Counted from the stretch's first letter, positions 8,232-18,881 are shown. The stretch: DNA of 64,000 nt from Azomonas tarimensis (GCF_042648805.1 NZ_JBHRXZ010000017.1:1-64000), one strand, 5' to 3'. Program-made: numbers and translations. Notes: generated from the sequence alone by a model not told the origin.

Positions 8232-8251
8232 TTAGAGTCGCCTTGCTCTAA
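8232..8251. promoter_or_regulatory. Inverted repeat in the DUF4168 leader
   Basis: TTAGAG and CTCTAA flank 8 bases, forming a perfect 6-bp dyad 18 bp upstream of the DUF4168 start codon, within the 149-bp region shared with the divergent sensor kinase gene. It could be an operator or an mRNA hairpin near the ribosome site. No known consensus was recognised. Confidence 0.35.
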
Positions 8252-8363
8252 GCAGCTGCCGTGCCAGGTATTCGATTTTTAAACAAACCATTGATCTGGA
8301 AGCTTTTTGCCGTTTCGTCGAGGCGCGCTGGCCGGGATAGACAGGGTCTTGTATTGTGCCGTT

Positions 8364-9837
8364 ATGACACATGTATCAGATTGGCCGCCTGGCGCGAGCC
8401 TGCGCGGCGCCTTGGTGCTGAAGGTGGTGGTGCCGCTGCTGGCGCTCATGTTGGCCTTCAGTTATCTCCTATTGTGGACGGTCGAGCGCAACAGCGAGCG
8501 ACGTTTGCAGGCCGAGGTCGAGCTTACCGCCCGTGCAGTCCGCCTGCCGCTTGGTGACAGCCTGGCGCGCAACCAGAGCCATGACCTGCAGCAGCTGCTG
8601 CAGTCGGTACTTGGCGTCGGCCGGGTGTATGGCGCATACGTCTACGACCGCGACGGCAAGCTTGTGGCCTATGCCGGCGCCATCGAGCCCGATCAGGACG
8701 AGGCGGCGATCCAGGAGCTCACCGCCGAGGGCGAACAGACCGGCGAATACCAGCGGATCAAGGGGCGCGAGGTGTACTCCTACTTCGTGCCGCTGGAGGG
8801 GGTTGGCGGACGCATCAACGGTCTGCTGCAGGTGACCCGTCGCTGGAGCGACTTCGAACGGGACATTCGGCAGCTGCGGCTGATCGCCGGCGGGCTCAGC
8901 GGCTTGCTGGCAGGTGTGGCGATTTTGGTGATCCTGTTCGGCCATCGCTCGGCGGTGGGCAAGCATCTGCAACGGCTCACGGCAAGCATGGAGCGGGTCG
9001 CGTCCGGGGATCGGGCGCATCGCGTCACCTTGAGCGGGCCGCGCGAGATCCTGGTGCTTGGCAAGGCACTGAACCAGATGCTCGACAGCATTGCCGAGGC
9101 CGAGCGGCAGATGGCCGAGCAAAAGAGCCGCGAGCTGGATCTGCAGGCACGCCTGCGGCAGAGCCAGCAGTTGGCTGCGGTGGGCAGGCTGGCAGCCGGG
9201 GTAGCGCACGAGCTGGGCAGCCCGCTGAGTGTCATCGATGGCAAGGCGCAGCGCATCCTGCGCAGCGACCGTCTGGAGGCACCGCAGCGGCAGTCGGTAC
9301 AGCAGATCCGCGGCCAGGTGGACCGGCTCAGTGGCATCGTTCGCCAGTTGCTGGACTTCGGCCGCGCGGCCGGTCAGCCGGCCCGTCTCATCGGCGCCGA
9401 GGTGCTGGCGCGCTCGGCAGCCGCGGCGGTTGCTGATGAGCTCGAGCGGTATCGGGTGCGGCTGAGCCTGGAGGCCCCCGCCGAGCCGCTGTCCTGCCGG
9501 GTCGATCCGGCCCGTTTCGAGCAGGCGCTGACCAATCTGCTGCGTAACGCCGCCCAGGCCAGCCCTGGCGGGCAGGTGGCGCTGCGCTGGTGGTGCGAGG
9601 GCAATCGCTTGCTGTTCCAGGTCGAGGATGATGGTCCGGGAGTGCCGGAAGAGCATCGCGCGGCGCTCTTCGAGCCGTTCTTCACCACCAAGCCGGTGGG
9701 CGAGGGCAGTGGGCTGGGCCTGGCGGTCGCGCATGGCGTCGTCGCTGAATATGGCGGACGTATCGAACTGGTCCAGGGCCGCTTGCCGGGCGCAGCGTTT
9801 CGCCTCGGGCTGCCGCTGATTACAGAGGAGGAGCGGG

Positions 9838-9851
<14 letters not shown>
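8364..9851 (+). CDS. Sensor histidine kinase (partner of sigma-54 response regulator)
   Basis: 495 residues: TM1 near 20-40, an extracytoplasmic sensor region of about 120 residues with a PAS/Cache-like strand pattern (YGAYVYDRDGKLVAYAG), TM2, and a HAMP linker. A HisKA segment with H-box VAHELGSPLSV and a HATPase domain with LLRNAAQASPGG, DDGPGVP and GSGLGLAV complete it. All kinase motifs are intact. ATG 8364 is used; an in-frame upstream start would add 19 non-hydrophobic residues. The stop lies 14 bases inside the next gene, so the pair is translationally coupled. The signal is unknown; no transporter or enzyme gene adjoins it. Confidence 0.88.
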
Positions 9852-11223
<1,372 letters not shown>

Positions 11224-11287
11224 GTGGTCTGGCGTCCGCCCCGGTCGCAGGGCAGACTGGCGGCTTTCGCATCAGGGGGGTCGAACC

Positions 11288-11662
11288 ATGCTCAGGGATC
11301 GCGCAAAGAAGGCGCTGCAGAAAAAGGCCAGAAAGGGCTTCAAGGGTTATCCGGCCGCCAGTGTAGCCTTCTACGGGCCGACTGACCGGCTGGCCACCAA
11401 GATGGTGGTCGGCATCTTGCCCAGCGAGTTCGCTCCCGCAGAGCCCATGCGCAAATGGTATCGCGACCATGACCTTCGCCAGGATGCGGCTGCGCTGGCC
11501 GAAGCGCTGGCCTTCATTGGCGAGAATGGTGCGCTTGGCTCGGTGATCATGCCGGAACGGATCATCGGTTGTCCCCACGAGGAAGGCACCGACTACCCCG
11601 AGGGCGAGCATTGCCCGAGCTGTACGTTCTGGGTCGGCCGGAACCGCTTCGCCGGGTTGTGA
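11288..11662 (+). CDS. Uncharacterised conserved protein with C-terminal cysteine cluster
   Basis: 124 residues. The N-terminus is strongly basic (KKALQKKARKGFKG). The C-terminal 30 residues contain GCPHEEG, a DYPEGEHCPSCTFW segment and a final GRNRF, so three Cys and two His residues could bind a metal ion such as zinc. No signal peptide or membrane segment is present. I do not recognise a named family. Start ATG 11288 is taken because it begins the compact basic region, 64 bases after the sigma-54 regulator, with a GGGG-rich upstream stretch as a weak ribosome site. It could be co-transcribed with the two-component genes. Confidence 0.65.
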   Translation: MLRDRAKKALQKKARKGFKGYPAASVAFYGPTDRLATKMVVGILPSEFAPAEPMRKWYRDHDLRQDAAALAEALAFIGENGALGSVIMPERIIGCPHEEGTDYPEGEHCPSCTFWVGRNRFAGL

Positions 11663-11710
11663 CGCCACCCGCTCGGCGCCACCACGACAGGGAGGCAGGT
11701 ACGCGCAGGA

Positions 11711-11738
11711 TTGCCGCAGGTCAGTAGAGCCCTACACT
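11711..11738 (+). promoter_or_regulatory. Candidate sigma-70 promoter of the GGDEF-EAL gene
   Basis: TTGCCG (-35-like) and TACACT (-10-like) are separated by 16 bases, placing a start of transcription near 11745, about 75 bases before the GTG start. A 46-bp dyad overlaps the -10 and start region. Prediction by inspection only. Confidence 0.4.
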
Positions 11739-11777
11739 ACTCATGGTCATATGGCGTTATGACATTACGATGTGTAG
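11732..11777. promoter_or_regulatory. Nested co-centred dyad (candidate operator)
   Basis: Outer arms CTACAC/GTGTAG and inner arms GTCATA/TATGAC share exactly the same centre (11754.5), with mismatched sequence between them. The dyad covers the predicted -10 and transcription start of the c-di-GMP gene, a position typical of repressor operators. It could equally fold as an mRNA hairpin. Confidence 0.5.
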
Positions 11778-11820
11778 AGTCGCCTCCGCTTACAGGGAGG
11801 TAACGCCCAAGGACTGTCTG

Positions 11821-14004
11821 GTGCCCATGTTCGATCGCTCTCTCGCCTCGCTTTCAGGCCTGTTCCGCCACCTGCCGGGTTGCTGGCTGGTCCTGGCTTG
11901 CGCGCTTCTGCTGCTCGCCGCCTGGCTGGCACCGAGCGAGTGGCACGCCTGGTCCGGCTGGTTTCCGCTGTGGTTGCATCTTGTGGTCGAGGTTTTCACC
12001 ACTACCTTGGCCGGGCTGGTGTTTGCAGTGACCTGGCACAGTCATCGTGAGGGGCAGTCGCTGCGGATCCTGGCGCTGGGCTGTGCCTTCCTCGGTATCG
12101 GGCTGGTGGGCCTGCTGCATGCGCTGTCCTATCCGGGCATGCCCGATCTGGTGACCCCCGCCTCGACGGAGAAGGGCATCAATTTCTGGCTGGTCACCCG
12201 CCTGCTGCTGGCGCTGGCATTGCTGGGGCTGGCTTTCCTGCCGTCCTGCAGCGCTTGCCGCAAGCCGTCGCGGCTGCTGTTGCTGGGTGGTGTGCTCGGC
12301 TTCGTGGTGGTCGCCAGTTATCTTGGTCTGGCGGCCCCGGAACGGTGGCCAAGAACGTTCGTCCAAGGTGTCGGGCTCACCCGGTCCAAGATCGACCTGG
12401 AATGGTTCTTCATCGGCTTGATGCTGCTCGCAGCCCTTGGCTTCTGGCGCGAGCGTCGCAACGACCTGCCGTTCGACCCGAGGGGTCTGCTCGCCGCGAC
12501 GCTGTTGCTGGTGCTGGCCGGGCTGTGCTTTACCCGTTATACCCAGGTGCACGGCCTCTACAGCCTGCTCGGCCACCTGTTCAACCTGCTCGCCTTTGCG
12601 CTGATCTATCGGGTGGTATTCGTCAGCTGCGTGAACATGCCCTACCGCCGTTTGGAAGCAGAAATCCAGGAACGCCTGGCCGCCGAACGACGGATCGAAC
12701 AGATCTCCTTCTATGACGCCCTGACTGGCCTGCCCAGCCGAGCACTGCTGCGGGATCGCACCATGGAGGCCTTGGCCAGCGCGCCCGATGACCGTACCCA
12801 GGTGGCCCTGCTGTTTCTCGACCTCGATCATTTCAAGATGATCAACGATGCCCTCGGTCATGCCCAGGGCGACCGTCTGCTCTGCGAACTGTCGTGTCTG
12901 CTGGTGGACGCGGTGCCCACCACGGCGACGGTCTGTCGGGTTGGCGGCGACGAGTTCGCCGTCCTGCTGCCTGGGCTGCCGGAGCCAGAATTCGCCGCTG
13001 TGGTGGTGGAGCGGGTGATGGAGCAACTGGCTACGCCGCAATGGGTTGGCCAGCGCGACATCCTTTCCTCGGCCTCCGTCGGCGTGGCCATCTCCCCAGG
13101 CGATGGCGAGGATTTCGAGACGCTGGTATGCAATGCGGAGACCGCCATGTATACCGCCAAGAAGGCGGGGCGCAATGCCTGGCGTTTCTACAACCCGGCG
13201 ATGAACGCTACGGCGAGCGAGCGCCTCGAGCTGACCAACGGGCTGCGCTGTGCCCTCGAGCAGGATCAACTGGAGCTCTACTACCAGTTGCAGGTCGATC
13301 TCTTCAGCGGCCAGGTGATCGGTGCCGAGGCGCTGCTGCGCTGGCACCACCCCCAGTGGGGCCTGGTATCCCCCGCGCGGTTCATCCCGATTGCCGAGGA
13401 GAGTGGTCTGATCGTGCCGATCGGTGCCTGGATTCTCCAGCAGGCGTGTCACCAGGCGGCCCAATGGCAGGCAGAGGGCCTTGGCATTCCGGTGGTGGCG
13501 GTGAACATCTCCGCGCTGCAACTTCAGGACAGCGCGCTCGCCAAGACCGTGCGCGCTGCGCTCGACCAAGCCGGCCTGGCGCCGTCAGCGCTGGAACTGG
13601 AGTTGACCGAGTCGGGCCTGATCCAGGACAGCGAACAGGTACGTGCCACCGTCGACCAGCTCAAGGGACTGGGCGTGGGCCTGGCGATCGACGATTTCGG
13701 TACCGGTTATTCCTGTCTGGCCTACCTGCGCCGGTTGGCGGTGGACGTGGTGAAGATCGACCAGTCGTTCGTGCGCGACCTGAACAGCAGTGCCGACGGC
13801 AGCGCCATTGTCACCGCGATCATCCAGATGGCCCGTTCGCTTGGGCTGGAGGTGCTGGCCGAAGGGGTCGAGGACGAGGAAACCGCCGAAGCCCTGCGTC
13901 AGCTGGGGTGTTGCCAGGCCCAGGGATATCTGTATGCCAGGCCGATGCCTGCCTCGGCCCTGCCGGCCAGGCTCGCCGAGCGGCGGGCGGCCGGCGCGGT
14001 CTAG
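11821..14004 (+). CDS. MASE3-GGDEF-EAL cyclic-di-GMP protein
   Basis: About 727 residues. The N-terminal 270 residues hold some seven membrane segments matching the MASE3 sensor type (LLHALSYPGMPD and a conserved YSLLGHLFN). A GGDEF domain follows with an intact active site (375-379), then an EAL domain with an intact EAL motif (503-505) and downstream DDFGTGYS. Both synthesis and hydrolysis of c-di-GMP look possible; no RxxD inhibitory site precedes GGDEF. I start at GTG 11821 because AAGGA lies seven bases upstream; ATG 11827 is six bases further. A 46-bp dyad over the likely promoter suggests tight transcriptional control. Confidence 0.9.
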   Translation: MPMFDRSLASLSGLFRHLPGCWLVLACALLLLAAWLAPSEWHAWSGWFPLWLHLVVEVFTTTLAGLVFAVTWHSHREGQSLRILALGCAFLGIGLVGLLHALSYPGMPDLVTPASTEKGINFWLVTRLLLALALLGLAFLPSCSACRKPSRLLLLGGVLGFVVVASYLGLAAPERWPRTFVQGVGLTRSKIDLEWFFIGLMLLAALGFWRERRNDLPFDPRGLLAATLLLVLAGLCFTRYTQVHGLYSLLGHLFNLLAFALIYRVVFVSCVNMPYRRLEAEIQERLAAERRIEQISFYDALTGLPSRALLRDRTMEALASAPDDRTQVALLFLDLDHFKMINDALGHAQGDRLLCELSCLLVDAVPTTATVCRVGGDEFAVLLPGLPEPEFAAVVVERVMEQLATPQWVGQRDILSSASVGVAISPGDGEDFETLVCNAETAMYTAKKAGRNAWRFYNPAMNATASERLELTNGLRCALEQDQLELYYQLQVDLFSGQVIGAEALLRWHHPQWGLVSPARFIPIAEESGLIVPIGAWILQQACHQAAQWQAEGLGIPVVAVNISALQLQDSALAKTVRAALDQAGLAPSALELELTESGLIQDSEQVRATVDQLKGLGVGLAIDDFGTGYSCLAYLRRLAVDVVKIDQSFVRDLNSSADGSAIVTAIIQMARSLGLEVLAEGVEDEETAEALRQLGCCQAQGYLYARPMPASALPARLAERRAAGAV

Positions 14005-14009
14005 ACCGT

Positions 14010-15074
14010 TCAGGCAGCCTGTTCGCCCGAGAGACTGGCCATGTCGATCACGAAGCGGTACTTCACATCGCTCCTGAGCATGCGCTCGTAAGCCTCGTTG
14101 ATGTCCTGTATGGCGATCATCTCGATTTCCGAGACGATGCCGTGCTCGGCACAGAAGTCGAGCATCTCCTGGGTTTCGGCGATACCACCGATGAGCGAGC
14201 CGGCGAGGCTGCGCCGCCGCATCAGCAGGTTGAACACATTGGGCGACGGGTGAGCGGTTGCCGGTGCGCCCACCAGTGTCATGGTGCCGTCGAGCTTGAG
14301 CAGGGTGAGAAAGGCGTCCAGATCATGCGGGGCTGCCACTGTGTTGAGGATGAAGTCGAAGCTGTCGCGCTGCGCCGCCATCTGCTCGGGGTCGCGCGAC
14401 ACCACCACCGCATCGGCACCCAGCGCCAGGCCGTCCTTCACCTTTTCCGGCGAGGTGGTGAACAGCACCACTTCGGCGCCCATGGCATGGGCGATCTTGA
14501 CCCCCATGTGGCCAAGCCCGCCCAGCCCCACCACGCCGACCTTCTTGCCTGGCCCGGCGCCCCACTTGCGCAGCGGGGAGTAGGTGGTGATGCCCGCGCA
14601 GAGCAGCGGCGCCACGGCAGCCAGGTTGTCGCTGTGGCTGATCTTCAGCACGTAGCGCTCGTCCACCACAATGTGGTCGGAATATCCGCCCTGGGTGTTT
14701 TCGCTACCGCCGTACAGTGAACCGTTGTAGGTGCCGATGAAGCCTTGGTCGCAGTACTGCTCATGCCCTTGTCCGCACGACGGGCACTCACGACAGCTGT
14801 CGACCATGCAGCCCACGCCGACGGTGTCGCCTACCTGGAACTTGCCGACCTGATCACCCACCGCCACCACCTTGCCGACTATTTCGTGGCCTGGCACCGA
14901 GGGATACAGGGTGTTGTTCCATTCGTTGCGGGCGGTATGCAGATCCGAATGACAGACGCCGCAGTAGAGAATGTCGATGCGCACGTCCTGCGGGCCAGGC
15001 TCGCGGCGGTCGAAACGAAAGGGTGCTAGAGGTTCGGAAGCGGACTGCGCGGCATAGCCCAGAGCATCAGACAT
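14010..15074 (-). CDS. Zinc-dependent NAD(P) alcohol dehydrogenase (YahK/cinnamyl-alcohol type)
   Basis: A 354-residue medium-chain dehydrogenase. Visible motifs: catalytic zinc GVCHSDLH, structural zinc cysteines in SCRECPSCGQGHEQYC, GHEIVGKV, and a Rossmann fold GLGGLGHMGVK. The order and the YGGSENTQGGYSD segment match the YahK/AdhC group, which reduces a broad range of aldehydes with NADPH. ATG 15074 has a GAGGAAC site; 32 further in-frame residues upstream are not conserved in character. It ends five bases from the GGDEF-EAL gene in convergent orientation. Likely role: aldehyde detoxification. The SDR gene just upstream on the same strand may be co-expressed. Confidence 0.92.
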   Translation of the reverse strand: MSDALGYAAQSASEPLAPFRFDRREPGPQDVRIDILYCGVCHSDLHTARNEWNNTLYPSVPGHEIVGKVVAVGDQVGKFQVGDTVGVGCMVDSCRECPSCGQGHEQYCDQGFIGTYNGSLYGGSENTQGGYSDHIVVDERYVLKISHSDNLAAVAPLLCAGITTYSPLRKWGAGPGKKVGVVGLGGLGHMGVKIAHAMGAEVVLFTTSPEKVKDGLALGADAVVVSRDPEQMAAQRDSFDFILNTVAAPHDLDAFLTLLKLDGTMTLVGAPATAHPSPNVFNLLMRRRSLAGSLIGGIAETQEMLDFCAEHGIVSEIEMIAIQDINEAYERMLRSDVKYRFVIDMASLSGEQAA

Positions 15075-15194
15075 GTGGTTGTTCCTCGTTGGGTCTTGGA
15101 GTAAATCGGTAGCGTGCATGATGCGCCTCCGGGTGGGGCGGAGGCGAGTCCCCTCCGCGGACGAGGGCATCAGGGCGCCGCCTCGGCCTTGCTG

Positions 15195-16202
15195 CTAGCG
15201 CCGCCGGGTCATCAACGAGGCGAGGGTCAGCGCGCCGAGCATCACCGCGGCGGTTGTGGCCACCGGATGCTGGCTGGCGCGGGTGTAGAGGCTGGTTTTC
15301 ATGGTCCGCCCCGGATAGTTGCCGCTCACCAGCCCGTCGATGGCATTGCCCACGTCGGCGTTGTGCAGGGCGCCCTGCGGGTCGCTGTCGGGCTTGCCAC
15401 TCTGCAGTTTGTCATAGATGAAGGTGCGCTTGATCCAGTCGGTGAGGCCGGGCGCATGCTGGGCGAGTCGGGTGAGAAACTTGGTGTTGCCGATGTAGAC
15501 GTCGCGCTGCGGATGCTCGGCGGCATAGAGGATTGCCTGGGCCACCACCTCCGGCGCATACACCGGTGGCGGAAAGATCGGGGCGCTGGGCAGCCTGTTC
15601 TTGGAGTGATCCATGAACAGGGTGTCGGTGGAGGAAGGCCGCACCAGGGTCACTGAAATCGGCGCCTGGCTTTTCTGCAATTCGACGCGCATCACTTCGG
15701 TCAAGGCCTTGATGGCGTGCTTGCTGGCACTGTAGGTGGCATGGAACGGCAACGCGACCGCCGATTCCAGGCTGCCGATGTTGATGATGGCACCGCCCTT
15801 TTCACGCAGGTGCGCCATGGCGATGGTCGAACCGTAGAGGGTGCCCCAGTAGTTTGTCTGCATGACCCGGTGGTGGTCTTCGTCGTCCACCTCGTCGAGG
15901 CGACCCCAGACCGAGGCGCCGGCATTGTTGATCCAGGTGTCGAAGCCGCCGAAACGGTCGAGGGTATCGCTGGCGACGCGATCGAGCTCCTCGCGCTTGC
16001 CGACGTCGGCAACGACATACATCAACCGGTCACCGGCGTCGAGCTGGCGTTGTATATCCGCCAACGCTTCTTCGTTGCGAGCCACCAGCACCACCCGGGC
16101 GCCGGCTTCGACGGCCATTCTGGCGGTTGCCAGGCCGATGCCGCTGGAGGCTCCGGTAATCACGATCACCTGTTCTCGCAGGGGTTTGAGAGTGAGGTTC
16201 AT
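15195..16202 (-). CDS. Short-chain dehydrogenase/reductase with C-terminal membrane anchor
   Basis: 335 residues. The classical SDR core shows TGASSGIG near residue 16, NNAGAS, and the catalytic YSASK. It is longer than the usual 250 residues: after residue 250 there is an extension ending in a hydrophobic segment (VMLGALTLASLM) and a basic tail, suggesting membrane attachment. This architecture is common in Pseudomonas, usually annotated only as SDR oxidoreductase. GGAGG lies upstream of ATG 16202. It precedes the alcohol dehydrogenase with a gap of about 120 bases. Substrate unknown. Confidence 0.88.
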   Translation of the reverse strand: MNLTLKPLREQVIVITGASSGIGLATARMAVEAGARVVLVARNEEALADIQRQLDAGDRLMYVVADVGKREELDRVASDTLDRFGGFDTWINNAGASVWGRLDEVDDEDHHRVMQTNYWGTLYGSTIAMAHLREKGGAIINIGSLESAVALPFHATYSASKHAIKALTEVMRVELQKSQAPISVTLVRPSSTDTLFMDHSKNRLPSAPIFPPPVYAPEVVAQAILYAAEHPQRDVYIGNTKFLTRLAQHAPGLTDWIKRTFIYDKLQSGKPDSDPQGALHNADVGNAIDGLVSGNYPGRTMKTSLYTRASQHPVATTAAVMLGALTLASLMTRRR

Positions 16203-16365
16203 GGTGCCTCCGCTGGCGCAAATGGTTACCGAACGTAGAAGCGGACAGGGCTCAGGGGTTCCCGGCACGAGACGGATGGTGCGAGCGGGCCGGTGGCTGT
16301 CGAGGGACGAACCCCGCGCAGGGATTCCGGTCACCTTGAATAACCGATCAAGGAGAACTGCCACC

Positions 16366-17331
16366 ATGCCACGTCGAACCCTAGTGTCGCTGGGTAGCGT
16401 CAACGCGGATTTCCAGGTGCGGGTGGACGCCCCTGCCGGTAGCCAGGAGACCCTGCTGGCGCACCAGTTCCGCCGCTTCGCCGGCGGCAAGGCGGGCAAC
16501 GCCGCCTTTCTCGGCGCGCGTTTCGGCCATCGCAGTCTGTTGCTCGGGCGGGTGGGTGACGACGCCCTGGCCGAGCAGGCGCTGGCGCCGTTGCGTGACG
16601 CGGGGGTAGAGGTCGCGGTGGAGTCGGTACCTGGAAGGTCCACCGGCGTGTCCATGATCACGGTGCCGCCGGACGCGAAAAAGCACATCGTGCTGGCCAC
16701 CAACGCCAATGACGACTGGGCAGTGCCGGGGATAGAAGCCATGGCTGGGGTGTTCGACGGCATCACCGGGCCCGCCTGCCTGGTAGTCAATTACGAGGTG
16801 CCGGCGATCGTCGTACGCCGTGCCGTCCAGATGGCCTGTCGCCAGGGATGGTCAGTGGTTCTTGATCCCTCGTTTCCCGACCGGGTAGAGCGCGACTTGT
16901 TGCCGAGCCTGACGGCCATCGTGCCCAACGTGGCCGAAGCCGAAGCTCTGGTGGGCTTCGCCGTGGCCTCGCTTGACGATGCTGCGCGCGCGGCCCTTGC
17001 GCTGCAGAGCGAGGGCGTGTCCATCGCCTGCGTGAAATTGTCGGACGGGGGCTGCGTGCTGGCCGGCGATGCTGGGCTATGGCACCTGCCTGGAGGCCAC
17101 CTGAAACCGGTGGACACCACCGGTGCAGGAGATGGGTTCACCGGGGCAATGGCCATCGCCCTGCTGGAGGGCAGGCCGCCTCTGGAGGCTGCTGCCTGGG
17201 GCGTTGCCACGGCCCAGCACGCGGTTACCGCATACGGCTCCCAGGCTGCCTATCCAGATCGCGCCAGGGTCGAGGCAAGCGCCGGCGAGCTGCTTGATCG
17301 GGCCGTCCCGCTGGAGCGTCCCGCGTGCTAG
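16366..17331 (+). CDS. PfkB-family carbohydrate kinase (ribokinase-like)
   Basis: 321 residues. PfkB signatures are present: GGKAGNAA near residue 45 and the C-terminal signature with anion hole and catalytic base, DTTGAGDGFTGA, at about residue 247. Ribokinase, adenosine kinase and fructokinase share this fold, and the exact sugar cannot be set from sequence. AAGGAG stands well placed before ATG 16366. The gene is divergent from the SDR gene, and its last four bases overlap the end of the convergent AEC transporter gene. No sugar transporter or catabolic regulator adjoins it. Confidence 0.88.
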   Translation: MPRRTLVSLGSVNADFQVRVDAPAGSQETLLAHQFRRFAGGKAGNAAFLGARFGHRSLLLGRVGDDALAEQALAPLRDAGVEVAVESVPGRSTGVSMITVPPDAKKHIVLATNANDDWAVPGIEAMAGVFDGITGPACLVVNYEVPAIVVRRAVQMACRQGWSVVLDPSFPDRVERDLLPSLTAIVPNVAEAEALVGFAVASLDDAARAALALQSEGVSIACVKLSDGGCVLAGDAGLWHLPGGHLKPVDTTGAGDGFTGAMAIALLEGRPPLEAAAWGVATAQHAVTAYGSQAAYPDRARVEASAGELLDRAVPLERPAC

Positions 17332-18257
17332 AAACCCAGCAGATAGAGGCAGGCGGACAGCGTCAGCAGGCCGCCCAGGGTGGAGAGCAGAATGACCCGG
17401 GCTGCCAGCGCGGCGCCGCGGTCATAGTATTCGGCGAGCATGAAGGGGCCGGTGCCGGTGGGCAAGGCGCTGAGCAGCAGCGCGGCGCTGGCCCAGAGGG
17501 TCGGCAGTTGGAACACGCGAAAGGCAAAGAAGGCGGTGATGGCGGGCTGGACGATGAGCTTGAGTCCCACCAGTGGCCAGGCGGCCGCCTGCCCGCCGCG
17601 CTGCTCGCGCGCCAGGAACAGTCCCAGCGAGACCAGCGCACAGGGCACCGTGGCGGCGCCGAGCAGCGTCAGAACCTGGCCGACCGGTTTCGGCATTGGC
17701 GCACCGCTAAAGGACCAGGCCAGCCCCAGCAGTGGCGACACCACCATGGGGTTTCGCGCCAGTGCCTTGACCACCGTAATCAGGGTGCGCAGCGGCGATT
17801 GCCCGGCGTTCAGGCCGGTTTCCAGGCAGGCGATGGCCAGCGCGAAGAGCACGCAGACCACGATCAGGCTGGCCACCAGCGCCGGTTGCAGGCCCTCGTC
17901 ACCAAACAGCAACAGGCACAGCGGGATACCCATGTATCCTGTATTGGCATAGGAGGCGCTCAGGGCATCGACGCTTGCGTCAGCCAGGCTGCGGGTCTGC
18001 CAGAAGCGATAGAACAGGGTCAGCAGGAACACGCCGATACAACCGGCAGTGAACGCCGCAACGAACTCCGGCTGCCAAAGCTGCTCCCAATCGGAACCGG
18101 CGGTCACGTTGATCAGCATCGCGGGCAGGCCGAACCAGACGACGAAACGGTTGAGCTCGCTGGCGGCGGTGGGACCGAGGCGGCCGGTCCGTCGGCCCAG
18201 GTAGCCGAGCAGGATGAGGACGAAAATCGGCAGGATGATCTCTAAGACAGCGGTCAT
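17328..18257 (-). CDS. AEC family transporter (auxin efflux carrier type)
   Basis: A 309-residue protein with about ten membrane segments in two halves of five, the arrangement of the bacterial AEC/PIN-like family. The first segment begins at once (LEIILPIFVLILLGYLG), and the half-way crossing shows SYANTGYMGIPL, a family hallmark. Substrates of characterised members include malate and other organic acids, but none is assigned here. ATG 18257 is the only start that keeps the first segment N-terminal. It is divergent from the Mrp-type operon with a 129-bp shared upstream region. Confidence 0.88.
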   Translation of the reverse strand: MTAVLEIILPIFVLILLGYLGRRTGRLGPTAASELNRFVVWFGLPAMLINVTAGSDWEQLWQPEFVAAFTAGCIGVFLLTLFYRFWQTRSLADASVDALSASYANTGYMGIPLCLLLFGDEGLQPALVASLIVVCVLFALAIACLETGLNAGQSPLRTLITVVKALARNPMVVSPLLGLAWSFSGAPMPKPVGQVLTLLGAATVPCALVSLGLFLAREQRGGQAAAWPLVGLKLIVQPAITAFFAFRVFQLPTLWASAALLLSALPTGTGPFMLAEYYDRGAALAARVILLSTLGGLLTLSACLYLLGF

Positions 18258-18386
18258 GCGGACATTCCAGAGGCGGAAGCAGACTTTAGCAGCACCATGG
18301 CGGTCTCTACACTGACCTCGAGACTGCGCTTGGGGCGCAAACCAGGGGCCGGTCGAGGGACCAGGCCGGGGATAAGGATGACGAGT

Positions 18387-18881
18387 ATGGGCAGAACACG
18401 GCTGCGCCGCGCGGTGCTCGATGCCGGGCATTGGCTGGTGCTCTACGCCGTCTTCTGGGCGCTGTTCACCGAAGGGCAGGGCTGGTTGTTCGGCATTCCC
18501 TGTGTCCTGCTGGCCTCCGGCCTCAGCCTCCGGCTTGGTTTGCGCCCGACCCGGCTCAAGCTCATCGTCTTGCCGGGATTCCTGATGTTTTTCATCCGGA
18601 GCATGGTCGAGGGTGCCTGGGACGTCGCCCGGCGTGCTCTGCACCCGCAGGTACCGCTCGCCCCCGCCTGGGTCGATTACCCGCTGAGGTGCGATTCGCC
18701 GAGCGTCCGGTTGCTGCTCCCGGCACTGGTTGGCCTGCTGCCAGGAACGCTGGTATCCGAAGCCGACGGCCGGGTGCTGCGTATCCACGTGCTCAACCTG
18801 CAGCAGCCCTGGGAGCCGGTGGTCGCCGAGCTGGAGCAGCGGCTGGCGGCGCTGTTGCGTGCCGGGGAGGCCCCCCGATGA
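18387..18881 (+). CDS. mnhE: Na+/H+ antiporter subunit E (MrpE/MnhE)
   Basis: A 164-residue membrane protein with two N-terminal hydrophobic segments and the MrpE core, including the segment FIRSMVEGAWDVARRAL and the terminal region PGTLVSEADGRVLRIHVLN, both typical of the family. It is the first gene of an eight-gene operon whose members all overlap. ATG 18387 has AAGGA eight bases upstream; ATG 18378 is an in-frame alternative. In Mrp complexes subunit E is needed for assembly or activity but does not itself transport. Its leading position, with F and G next, matches the EFG-first order reported for some group 2 Mrp operons. Confidence 0.88.
   Translation: MGRTRLRRAVLDAGHWLVLYAVFWALFTEGQGWLFGIPCVLLASGLSLRLGLRPTRLKLIVLPGFLMFFIRSMVEGAWDVARRALHPQVPLAPAWVDYPLRCDSPSVRLLLPALVGLLPGTLVSEADGRVLRIHVLNLQQPWEPVVAELEQRLAALLRAGEAPR

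Noticed and set aside
11224..11820. Sigma-54 (-24/-12) promoter as a target of the adjacent NtrC-type regulator
   Set aside because: Partial GG and GC elements were seen, but none with the required 10-bp spacing.
11854..13569. 571-codon minus-strand frame opposite the GGDEF-EAL gene
   Set aside because: Antisense shadow; no start signal and no recognisable domain.
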